Source of the DNA: Streptomyces orinoci
GTDB lineage: Bacteria; Actinomycetota; Actinomycetes; Streptomycetales; Streptomycetaceae
Length of the DNA: 64,000 nt
NCBI RefSeq assembly: GCF_003121295.1
Contig: NZ_PHNC01000029.1
Location: forward strand, 682,001 to 746,000
Direction of reading: 5' to 3'
Both the position numbers and the translations under genes were made by a program. Positions within the stretch are counted from its first letter, which is position 1, and every line of letters starts with the position of its first letter. Positions 1-6,800 of the stretch are shown here, in pieces. The notes under the pieces were generated by a model. The model was not told the origin of the DNA and searched no databases. It was given only the letters and a program-made list of their open reading frames with translations.

Positions 1-120
1 GTCCGGTTCGAGGAGGTCTCGGTCGGCTACCCGCGCGAATGGCGGCCCCGCGGCCCACGGCGGCTGCCCCGGCAGATCCTGCCGGTGCCGGCCGACGACC
101 GGGAGGGGTTCATCCATTGA
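1..120 (+). CDS. C-terminal fragment, probable metallophosphoesterase
   Basis: Frame 1 is open from the window edge and ends with TGA at 118-120, giving a 39-residue tail (begins VRFEEVSVGYPREW). That tail resembles the ends of Streptomyces calcineurin-like phosphoesterases I remember beside PPTase genes, but no catalytic residue lies in the window. Its stop overlaps the TTG start of the next gene, so the two are probably translationally coupled. The family name is inference only; that this is the end of a real gene is supported by the RBS for the next gene lying inside it. Confidence 0.5.
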   Translation, partial: VRFEEVSVGYPREWRPRGPRRLPRQILPVPADDREGFIH

Positions 121-830
121 TCGAGCGACTGGTGCCTGCCTGGGCGGTGGCCGAGGAGGCGTTCGAGGACGCGGCGCAGGACGTGACCGGCGTGCTGTTC
201 CCCGAGGAGGCCGCCGCAGTGGCACGGGCGGTGCCCAAGCGGCAGCGGGAGTTCGCCACCGTACGGGTCTGTGCCCGGGCGGCGCTCGGGCGGCTGGGGT
301 ACGCCCCGGCACCGCTGCTCTCCAGCCGGCGCGGCGCGCCGCGCTGGCCGGGCGGGGTGGTCGGCAGCATGACCCACTGCGACGGCTACCGGGCCGCCGT
401 GGTGGCCGGGGTGGCGGACGCGGCCTCGCTGGGGATAGACGCCGAGCCCCACGGTCCGCTGCCGGACGGTGTGCTGCGTGTCGTCTCCCTGGAGAGCGAG
501 CGCACCCATCTGGCGCGGCTGGCCGCCGAGCGGCCGGAGGTGCACTGGGACCGGCTGCTGTTCAGCGCCAAGGAGAGCGTCTTCAAGACCTGGTATCCGC
601 TCACCGAGCGGGAACTGGACTTCTCCGAGGCCGAGTTGTCCATTGACGCGGCGGCCGGGACCTTCGAGGCCCGGCTGCTGGTGCCCGGTCCGGTGGTGGG
701 CGGGGAGCGGCTGGCCGGTTTCACCGGCCGCTGGCTGGTGGACCGTGGCCTGGTGGTCACGGCCATCGCCCTGCCGGCCCCGGCCGCCGAGCCGGACCAT
801 GGGACGGCCGAGGAGGCCGCCGTCCGGTGA
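117..830 (+). CDS. Sfp-type 4'-phosphopantetheinyl transferase
   Basis: A 237-residue enzyme expected to move the phosphopantetheine arm of CoA onto carrier-protein domains of polyketide and nonribosomal peptide synthases. Visible family signatures are SMTHC (about 84-88), the Mg-binding GIDAE (106-110) and the KESVFK stretch (152-157), matching the GxDxE and KExxxK motifs of Sfp/EntD enzymes. The TTG at 117 is preferred because a GGGAGGGG ribosome site lies about 8 bases upstream and the codon overlaps the preceding stop; an ATG at 39 is in frame but has no RBS and sits inside the upstream gene. It is followed by a strong hairpin at 839-876. Being outside any carrier-protein cluster, it is likely a general PPTase. 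Confidence 0.9.
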   Translation: MIERLVPAWAVAEEAFEDAAQDVTGVLFPEEAAAVARAVPKRQREFATVRVCARAALGRLGYAPAPLLSSRRGAPRWPGGVVGSMTHCDGYRAAVVAGVADAASLGIDAEPHGPLPDGVLRVVSLESERTHLARLAAERPEVHWDRLLFSAKESVFKTWYPLTERELDFSEAELSIDAAAGTFEARLLVPGPVVGGERLAGFTGRWLVDRGLVVTAIALPAPAAEPDHGTAEEAAVR

Positions 831-838
831 CAGACACG

Positions 839-876
839 GGCGTGGCGCCCGCCGACCGCGTCGGGGGCGCCACGCC
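839..876. terminator. Bidirectional terminator-like hairpin
   Basis: Perfect 12-bp inverted repeat, GGCGTGGCGCCC at 839-850 and GGGCGCCACGCC at 865-876, with a 14-base loop. It lies between the convergent PPTase (stop at 830) and chaplin (stop at 930) genes and can serve both transcripts. There is no T-run, as is common in Streptomyces. Confidence 0.75.
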
Positions 877-929
877 GGGGGACGGTCCGCTTGTGGCGGG
901 CGTCCCGGTCGCGGAGGGTGCTCCGCGCG

Positions 930-1169
930 TCAGGAGTTGATGCAGACGTTGCCGCTCGCCGCGTTCAGCAGACCGACGATGTCGATGGAGTTACCACAGA
1001 GGTTGATCGGCACATGGATCGGGATCTGGATGACATCACCGGAGAGCACACCGGGCGAGTGGGCGACAACGCCTTCCGCGTCCGCGTCGGCTACGGCGGT
1101 GCCGGTGACGCCGGCAAGAGCGAAGCCCACTGAGGCGGTCAGTACAGCTGCCTTGGCGAATCGTGACAT
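930..1169 (-). CDS. Short chaplin (hydrophobic aerial-hypha surface protein)
   Basis: A 79-residue secreted protein. Residues 1 to about 27 form a Sec signal peptide (basic MSRFAK, then an Ala/Val/Gly core ending AVA). The mature part is one chaplin domain with the two conserved cysteines (NLCGNS, then GNVCINS) that form a disulfide, and the hydrophobic SIDIVGLLNAASGN stretch between them. There is no second domain and no sorting signal, so it belongs to the short chaplins (ChpD-H group), which self-assemble into amyloid on aerial hyphae and spores. An AAAGG ribosome site precedes the ATG at 1169. An in-frame upstream ATG at 1292 would add a non-signal extension and is rejected. It stands alone and cannot be assigned to one paralogue by eye. 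Confidence 0.92.
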   Translation of the reverse strand: MSRFAKAAVLTASVGFALAGVTGTAVADADAEGVVAHSPGVLSGDVIQIPIHVPINLCGNSIDIVGLLNAASGNVCINS

Positions 1170-1374
1170 GTGGTGACACCTTTGTTCGGTCTGACGGAAC
1201 GAGCTCACGGCCAGTGACCGGTCGCAGCCCGGATAAACGCATGGCAGACGCAAAGGTTTCGTCGGTGAAGCGGACGGGTGACCGTCTGTCACCGGATGGG
1301 ATGTGTCCGGAAAACTACCGTTCTGTTAGCGCCCGCACCATGGGGACGGCTGGCGAGCGGCCGTCCGGCGCCGC

Positions 1375-2286
1375 CTATGAGCACTCGCCGGACCGGCGCC
1401 CCTCTCCCGCCAGATGTTCCATCAGCACCGCCCGCAGCTCCCGTGCGGCGCGCGGCGGTGGGGCGTCCTTGCGGTGTGCCACCGCGACGGTACGGCGCAT
1501 CCGGCCGTCCGCGAAGGGGGTGACCCGCAGCCCCGAGCGGGCCGCCACCATGCCGGGCACCACCGCCAGGCCCAACCCGGCCCGGACAAAGCCCAGTACG
1601 GCATCCATCTCGCCGCCCTCCACGGTGAAGGAGGGCTCGAAACCGGCCGCCCGGCAGGCGGCGATGGTCATCTCCCGCAGGTCATAGCCGCGCCGGAACA
1701 TCACCATGGGCAGTCCGCGCAGCTCCTCGACGCGCAGCCGGGCGCGGCGGGTCGGCGGCGGTACGGACGGCGAGGTGACCACCACCAGCTCCTCATGGAG
1801 GAGTTCGGTGGTGGTCAGGGCCGGGGCGCCCACACCCAGCGGGGTGATGATCAGCGCCAGGTCCAGGCCACCGGCGGCCAGGGTGCGCACCAGGTCCTGG
1901 GAGCCGCCCTCGTCGATCAGCAGCTCGATGCCGGGGAAACGGGCGTGATAGGCGCGCAGCACATCGGGGACCAGGCTGGCGCACAGGCTGGGCGGGGCAC
2001 CCAGCCGCACCCGGCCGCGCCGTAGCTGGGCGACCTCCTGCACCTCACGGTGGGCGGTCTCGGTGTCGGCCAGGATGCGGCGGGCCAGCGGCAGCAGCGC
2101 CTCCCCGGCGTCGGTGAGGGTGATGTTGCCGCGCGCCCGGTGGAACAGTGCGGCCCCCAACTCCCGTTCCAGTGCCCGGATCTGCTGGGAGAGCGAGGGC
2201 TGGGCGACATGCAGCGTCTCGGCGGCCCGGGTGAAGTGACGGACTTCGGCGAGGGCCGCGAAATAACGGAGCTGCTGGAGTTGCAC
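1375..2286 (-). CDS. LysR-family transcriptional regulator, divergent from sdhCAB
   Basis: About 303 residues: an N-terminal winged HTH (LQQLRYFAALAEVRHFTRAAE, with the AQPSLSQQI recognition helix region) followed by a LysR substrate-binding domain (from about residue 85, RVRLGAPPSL). The GTG at 2286 is chosen over the in-frame ATG at 2307 because that ATG lies inside a perfect palindrome of LysR-box type and because the family usually starts a few residues before LQQLRYF. The gene is divergent from the succinate dehydrogenase operon with fewer than 90 bases between them, so it probably controls that operon and itself. The effector cannot be read from sequence. Confidence 0.88.
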   Translation of the reverse strand: MQLQQLRYFAALAEVRHFTRAAETLHVAQPSLSQQIRALERELGAALFHRARGNITLTDAGEALLPLARRILADTETAHREVQEVAQLRRGRVRLGAPPSLCASLVPDVLRAYHARFPGIELLIDEGGSQDLVRTLAAGGLDLALIITPLGVGAPALTTTELLHEELVVVTSPSVPPPTRRARLRVEELRGLPMVMFRRGYDLREMTIAACRAAGFEPSFTVEGGEMDAVLGFVRAGLGLAVVPGMVAARSGLRVTPFADGRMRRTVAVAHRKDAPPPRAARELRAVLMEHLAGEGRRSGECS

Positions 2287-2299
2287 TCCATCATCGTAG

Positions 2300-2314
2300 A
2301 TAGGCATTGCCTAT
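2300..2314. promoter_or_regulatory. LysR-type operator (T-N11-A palindrome)
   Basis: ATAGGCATTGCCTAT is a perfect 7+1+7 inverted repeat containing the T-N11-A spacing of LysR-family boxes. It sits between the GTG start of the LysR gene and sdhC, about 22 bases before the putative sdhC -35 element. It is the natural binding site for the adjacent LysR protein; binding is inferred. Confidence 0.65.
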
Positions 2315-2335
2315 GGAAACCAGCTGCACCATGTC

Positions 2336-2366
2336 TTGGACGCATCACCGCTTGCCGACCTAGCGT
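2336..2366 (+). promoter_or_regulatory. Candidate sdhC promoter, possibly leaderless
   Basis: TTGGAC at 2336-2341 and TAGCGT at 2361-2366 are spaced by 19 bases. The -10-like hexamer ends 7 bases before the sdhC ATG at 2374, and no Shine-Dalgarno sequence is visible there, so transcription may start at or next to the ATG. Confidence 0.4.
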
Positions 2367-2373
2367 CGGGTCC

Positions 2374-3081
2374 ATGGCACTGGCGACGACCCGGACGGCC
2401 CGCGACCCGTCCCTTATCGGCTCCCTATGGCGCTCGACCGTGGGCAAGAAGGCGGTGATGGCCGGCACCGGCCTGATCATGCTGGCCTATCTGGTGGCCC
2501 ATATGCTGGGCAACCTCAAGGTCTTTTTCGGGGCCGGGGAGTTCAACCGCTACGGGCACTGGATACGCACCATTGGCGAGCCCTTTCTGCACCATATGTG
2601 GTTCCTCTGGCTGGCCCGGGTGGTACTGACCGCCTCGGTGGTGCTGCATGGCGTGTCCGCGTACCAGCTCAGCCGCCGCGATCTGGCGGCGCGCCCGGCG
2701 AAGTACCGGCACTCCCGGCGGCGCAGCAGTTATGCCACCCGGACCATGCGCTGGGGCGGGGTGATTCTCGCCCTGTTCATCATCTGGCACATCCTGGACC
2801 TCACCACGCTCACCGTGAACCCCAACCACCAGGAGGGCCATCCGTACCAGAATCTGGTCGCCTCCTTCGACCGCTGGTATGTCTCCGCCTTCTATATCGC
2901 CGCGATGCTCGCGCTGGGGCTGCATATCCGGCATGGGTTCTGGAGCGCGGCCCAGACGCTCGGCGCCAACTCCCCGCGCCGGGACCGGGCGTTGAAGGCC
3001 ATGGCCAATCTGCTGGCGGCGGTGCTGACTTGTGGCTTTATCGCCGTTCCGGTGGGCGTTCTGACAGGAGTCGTGAGCTGA
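2374..3081 (+). CDS. sdhC: Succinate dehydrogenase cytochrome b subunit
   Basis: A 235-residue integral membrane subunit that anchors the SdhAB dimer and passes electrons between succinate and the menaquinone pool. About five hydrophobic helices are visible, with conserved histidines in VAHMLGN, FLHHMWF, VLHGVSAY, IWHILD and LHIRHGF that suit the two-haem anchor of the Bacillus/Wolinella-type single-subunit cytochrome b. The ATG at 2374 is preferred to the far upstream in-frame start because the protein then begins just before the first conserved region. No good RBS is visible. The stop is followed 2 bases later by sdhA. Confidence 0.9.
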   Translation: MALATTRTARDPSLIGSLWRSTVGKKAVMAGTGLIMLAYLVAHMLGNLKVFFGAGEFNRYGHWIRTIGEPFLHHMWFLWLARVVLTASVVLHGVSAYQLSRRDLAARPAKYRHSRRRSSYATRTMRWGGVILALFIIWHILDLTTLTVNPNHQEGHPYQNLVASFDRWYVSAFYIAAMLALGLHIRHGFWSAAQTLGANSPRRDRALKAMANLLAAVLTCGFIAVPVGVLTGVVS

Positions 3082-3083
3082 TC

Positions 3084-5030
3084 ATGTCGAGTTACCTCCG
3101 CCATACCACCGGTGAACCGGTGATCGACACCAAGGCCCCCGCCGGCCCCATCGCCGAGCGCTGGGACCGGCGCCGGTTCGCCGCCAAGCTGGTCAACCCC
3201 GCCAACCGCCGCAAGCACACGGTGATCGTGGTGGGCACCGGACTGGCCGGCGGCGCCGCCGGGGCGACGCTGGCCGAACAGGGTTACCGGGTCGTCCAGT
3301 TCTGCTATCAGGACTCCCCGCGCCGGGCCCATTCCATCGCCGCCCAGGGCGGTATCAACGCGGCCAAGAACTACCGCAATGACGGCGACTCCATCCACCG
3401 GCTGTTCTATGACACCGTCAAGGGCGGTGACTTCCGGGCCCGGGAAACCAATGTCCACCGCCTCGCCCAGATCTCGGTGGAAATCATCGACCAGTGCGTG
3501 GCCCAGGGGGTGCCCTTCGCCCGGGAATACGGCGGCCTGCTGGACACCCGCTCCTTCGGTGGCGTCCAGGTCTCCCGCACCTTCTACGCCCGCGGCCAGA
3601 CCGGGCAGCAGCTGCTGCTCGGCGCCTATCAGGCGCTCTCCCGGCAAATAGCCGCCGGGCAGGTGGAGATGCATGCGCGCACCGAGATGCTGGACCTGAT
3701 CGTGATCGACGGGCGGGCCCGGGGCATTGTGGCCCGTGATCTCCTCACAGGTGCCCTCTCCACCCACTTCGCGGATGCCGTGGTGCTCGCCAGCGGCGGC
3801 TACGGCAATGTCTTCTATCTCTCCACCAACGCCAAGAACTCCAATGCCACGGCGATTTGGCGGGCGCACCGGCGCGGTGCCTACTTCGCCAATCCCTGCT
3901 TCACCCAGATCCATCCCACCTGCATTCCGCGCTCCGGCGACCATCAGTCCAAGCTGACGCTGATGAGCGAGTCGCTCCGCAATGACGGCCGTATCTGGGT
4001 GCCGAAGCGGGCGGGGGACCAGCGGGCGCCCCAGGACATCCCCGAATCCGAGCGCGACTACTACCTGGAGCGGATCTACCCCTCCTTCGGCAATCTGGTG
4101 CCGCGCGATATCGCCTCCCGCGCCGCGAAGAATGTCTGCGACGAGGGGCGGGGAGTCGGCCCCGGCGGGCAGGGCGTCTATCTGGACTTCGCGGACGCGA
4201 TCCGCCGGATGGGGCGGGCGGCCGTCGAGGCCAAGTACGGCAATCTCTTTGAGATGTATGAGCGCATCACCGCCGAGAACCCTTACGAGGTTCCGATGCG
4301 CATCTACCCCGCCATCCACTACACCATGGGCGGGCTATGGGTGGACTACGACCTCCAGACCACCGTCCCCGGCCTGTTCGCCATCGGTGAGGCCAACTTC
4401 TCCGACCATGGCGCCAACCGGCTGGGTGCCTCGGCCCTGATGCAGGGCCTGGCCGACGGCTATTTCGTCCTGCCGGCGACGATCAATGACTATCTGGCCC
4501 GGCATCCGCAGGAGGAGGTCCCGGACGACCACCCGGCGGTACGGGCGGCATTGTCGGAAGTGGCCGGGCGCCTGGAGCGTCTGCTGGCCGTGAACGGCGA
4601 CCGCACCGCCGACTCCTTCCACCGTGAACTCGGCGAACTGCTCTGGGACGAGTGCGGAATGGCCCGTACCGAGCATGGGCTGCGCAAGGCACTGGACCGG
4701 ATTCCCGCACTGCGGGAGGAATTCTGGCGGCGGATCAAGGTGCCGGGGAGCGGGGTGGAACTCAACCAGTCCCTGGAGAAGGCCAATCGCATCGTTGACT
4801 ATCTGGAACTCGCCGAGCTGATGTGCCTGGACGCTCTGCACCGGACGGAATCCTGCGGCGGTCACTTCCGCGAGGAGAGCCGGACTCCCGACGGTGAGGC
4901 CGCGCGCAAGGACGAGGAATTCGCATACGCGGCGGCCTGGGAGTTCACGGGTACGGGCGCGGCGCCCGTGCTGCACCGGGAGGCTTTGCACTTCGAGTAT
5001 GTCCGGCCCGCCCAGCGGAGCTATACGTGA
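3084..5030 (+). CDS. sdhA: Succinate dehydrogenase/fumarate reductase flavoprotein subunit
   Basis: A 648-residue catalytic subunit oxidising succinate to fumarate with covalently bound FAD. The dinucleotide-binding GTGLAGG lies at 51-57, and the His of HSIAAQGG (His83) is the expected site of the 8-alpha-histidyl FAD bond. HPTCIPRSG and the SDHGANRLGASAL segment near 440-455 are typical substrate and FAD contacts. The C-terminal fumarate-reductase domain is complete. The start at 3084 follows the sdhC stop by 2 bases with AGGAG just upstream. This type of SdhA pairs with a single-subunit cytochrome b, matching its neighbour. Confidence 0.95.
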   Translation: MSSYLRHTTGEPVIDTKAPAGPIAERWDRRRFAAKLVNPANRRKHTVIVVGTGLAGGAAGATLAEQGYRVVQFCYQDSPRRAHSIAAQGGINAAKNYRNDGDSIHRLFYDTVKGGDFRARETNVHRLAQISVEIIDQCVAQGVPFAREYGGLLDTRSFGGVQVSRTFYARGQTGQQLLLGAYQALSRQIAAGQVEMHARTEMLDLIVIDGRARGIVARDLLTGALSTHFADAVVLASGGYGNVFYLSTNAKNSNATAIWRAHRRGAYFANPCFTQIHPTCIPRSGDHQSKLTLMSESLRNDGRIWVPKRAGDQRAPQDIPESERDYYLERIYPSFGNLVPRDIASRAAKNVCDEGRGVGPGGQGVYLDFADAIRRMGRAAVEAKYGNLFEMYERITAENPYEVPMRIYPAIHYTMGGLWVDYDLQTTVPGLFAIGEANFSDHGANRLGASALMQGLADGYFVLPATINDYLARHPQEEVPDDHPAVRAALSEVAGRLERLLAVNGDRTADSFHRELGELLWDECGMARTEHGLRKALDRIPALREEFWRRIKVPGSGVELNQSLEKANRIVDYLELAELMCLDALHRTESCGGHFREESRTPDGEAARKDEEFAYAAAWEFTGTGAAPVLHREALHFEYVRPAQRSYT

Positions 5031-5082
5031 GCCACGTCCGCCGGTATGACAACGCCTTCCACCAACGCCCGAGGTACATCTG

Positions 5083-5841
5083 ATGAAACTGACCCTGCGC
5101 ATCTGGCGCCAGCGCAACGCGGACGAGCCCGGCGCGATGACCCCTTACGAAGTCACCGGGATCAGCGAGGACATGTCCTTCCTGGAGATGCTCGACCAGC
5201 TCAATGAGCGGCTGATCCTGGAGGGTGAGGAGCCGGTCGCCTTCGACCACGACTGCCGGGAAGGCATCTGCGGGGCCTGCGGCATGGTCATCAACGGCCA
5301 GGCGCACGGCCCGGAGCGGACGACCACCTGCCAGCTCCATATGCGGCACTTCGCCGACGGCGACACCATCGACGTCGAACCCTGGCGGGCGGCGGCGTTC
5401 CCGGTGGTGAAGGACTTGGTCGTCGATCGGTCGGCGTTTGACCGGGTGATCGGGGCCGGCGGCTATATCTCCGTACCGACCGGCTCCGCGCCGGAGGCGC
5501 ATGCCACGCCGGTACCAAAGCCGGTGGCGGACCTCGCGTTCGAGCACGCGGAGTGCATCGGTTGCGGGGCGTGTGTGGCCGCCTGCCCCAATGGTTCGGC
5601 GATGCTGTTCACTTCGGCGAAGGTGGTGCATTTGAATGTGCTGCCGCAGGGGGCACCGGAACGGGAGTCCCGGGTACGGGGGATGGTCGAGGCGATGGAC
5701 GCCGAGGGCTTCGGCGGTTGCACCAACACCGGTGAGTGCGCGGTTGCCTGCCCCAAGGGGATTCCGCTGACTTCGATCGGGCGGATGAATCGCGAGTATC
5801 TGCGGGCGGTGGTGAAGGGTACGCCTTCGGGGGGACGGTAG
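5083..5841 (+). CDS. sdhB: Succinate dehydrogenase iron-sulfur subunit
   Basis: A 252-residue electron-transfer subunit with three clusters. Cys58, Cys63, Cys66 and Cys83 bind the plant-type 2Fe-2S centre. Cys159, Cys162, Cys165 and Cys169 (CIGCGACVAACP) bind the 4Fe-4S centre. Cys214, Cys220 and Cys224 (CTNTGECAVACP) bind the third, 3Fe-4S-type centre. It lies 52 bases after sdhA with GAGG before the ATG and completes the sdhCAB operon. I recall a separate set of this kind in S. coelicolor in addition to the main sdh operon, so it may be one of two complexes in this genome. Confidence 0.95.
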   Translation: MKLTLRIWRQRNADEPGAMTPYEVTGISEDMSFLEMLDQLNERLILEGEEPVAFDHDCREGICGACGMVINGQAHGPERTTTCQLHMRHFADGDTIDVEPWRAAAFPVVKDLVVDRSAFDRVIGAGGYISVPTGSAPEAHATPVPKPVADLAFEHAECIGCGACVAACPNGSAMLFTSAKVVHLNVLPQGAPERESRVRGMVEAMDAEGFGGCTNTGECAVACPKGIPLTSIGRMNREYLRAVVKGTPSGGR

Positions 5842-5925
5842 CCGTGGGGGGTGCGGGGGTTGCGGCCAGGGCGTGGGCGCGCCCGGCGCCGCAAGTCGCC
5901 GCCCAGGGCGTACGGGGGCCCGGCC

Positions 5926-6642
5926 TCAACGGGCGTAGGAGCCCAGCCCTTTCAGGCAGTACACATACTGGTTGAGCGTCACCCCACCTCGCGTCATCCG
6001 CTCCGAGAAGGTGTATTCCGTGCCGTCGATGCTCCGGCACTTCTCCATGTCGCTGGTCGCGTAGAAGACTTGGATGACCTTGTAGTGCGCATCGGAGGCG
6101 GAGCAGGCGACCTCATGGACATTGCTCACGGTCACCGGCGTGGTGGAGTCCGGGATGGTGCCGTTGAGGCAGGTCCCGGTGGTGTGCGGCAGGGCCGGGG
6201 GCGGGGCCAGGGTGATGGGGGGCAGGGTGAAGCGGGGTACCGGAGGCACATAGTGGTACGTCGGTGCGGCCGGTGGGGAGTAGGTGTCGGTCGGCCTGGC
6301 GTAGCTGTAGGGGGTGGGCGAACTGCTGCCGGACGACGCCGAGGAGCTGGAGCCGTGGTGGTTAAAGGCAAAGACCAGGGCCACCACGGCGGCCAGGCCC
6401 AGGAAGGCCAGCAGCCCTGCGCGCGGGCCTCTGTTGGCGGGCGGCCGGGCCGCCGCGACCACATGGATGCGGATCAGCACCTCGCCCTGTGCGGTGGGCG
6501 CCGTGATAAGCGCGCCGTCCGGTACGGGCGGAATGCGCACCGTGAGCGGGCCGGTGGACAGTTGGACGGTCTGGACGACACCCTGGGCCGCCTGTTGCGG
6601 GGTGAGTGTTAACGGGACTTCTATCGGCACCGATGGCTCCAT
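5926..6642 (-). CDS. LppU-like membrane-anchored protein
   Basis: 238 residues in three parts. Residues about 1-60 (VPLTLTPQQAAQGVV, later IPPVPDGALI) resemble the C-terminal substrate-binding fold of DnaJ, where an LTPxQAAxG motif is usual. A transmembrane helix lies near 75-92 (AGLLAFLGLAAVVALVFAF), followed by a Ser/Pro/Tyr-rich extracellular linker. The C-terminal domain from about 160 has four cysteines and ends LNQYVYCLKGLGSYAR, the pattern of LppU/SCO3897-type proteins. Topology is thus N-in, C-out. No biochemical role is known to me. The start at 6642 has only a weak RBS. It is the first gene past sdhB, in the opposite direction. Confidence 0.65.
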   Translation of the reverse strand: MEPSVPIEVPLTLTPQQAAQGVVQTVQLSTGPLTVRIPPVPDGALITAPTAQGEVLIRIHVVAAARPPANRGPRAGLLAFLGLAAVVALVFAFNHHGSSSSASSGSSSPTPYSYARPTDTYSPPAAPTYHYVPPVPRFTLPPITLAPPPALPHTTGTCLNGTIPDSTTPVTVSNVHEVACSASDAHYKVIQVFYATSDMEKCRSIDGTEYTFSERMTRGGVTLNQYVYCLKGLGSYAR

Positions 6643-6709
6643 GAGCTCTGGAGGCGGCGCGGCTCCCCCGGGCGCCGCCTCGTCAATGCTGCAAGTGTGG
6701 CCATTGTGC

Positions 6710-6800
6710 GGCTGGTTGACCAGCCATTGGGCGCGCCCGGGCGGCGGAGCCGCGTATCCGGTGCGGCCCCACGTCCCTTACGCGCGCCCCAGAGGGCTCA
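6710..6800. repeat. Degenerate copy of dispersed GC-rich intergenic repeat
   Basis: This gap contains GGCTGGTTGACCAGCC, the GCGGCGGAGCCGC module, and a decayed version of the module that reads CCGCGCCCCTGAGGGG in other copies. The same modules recur at 11351-11690, 18171-18348, 42903-43010 and 53356-53440. It lies at the 3' end of the ECF-CAP gene. Confidence 0.5.

Noticed and set aside
2427..3083. N-terminal extension of the sdhA frame back to 2427
   Set aside because: The extra residues lie in a frame overlapping sdhC and do not resemble SdhA. The start at 3084 has AGGAG and the family's N-terminus.
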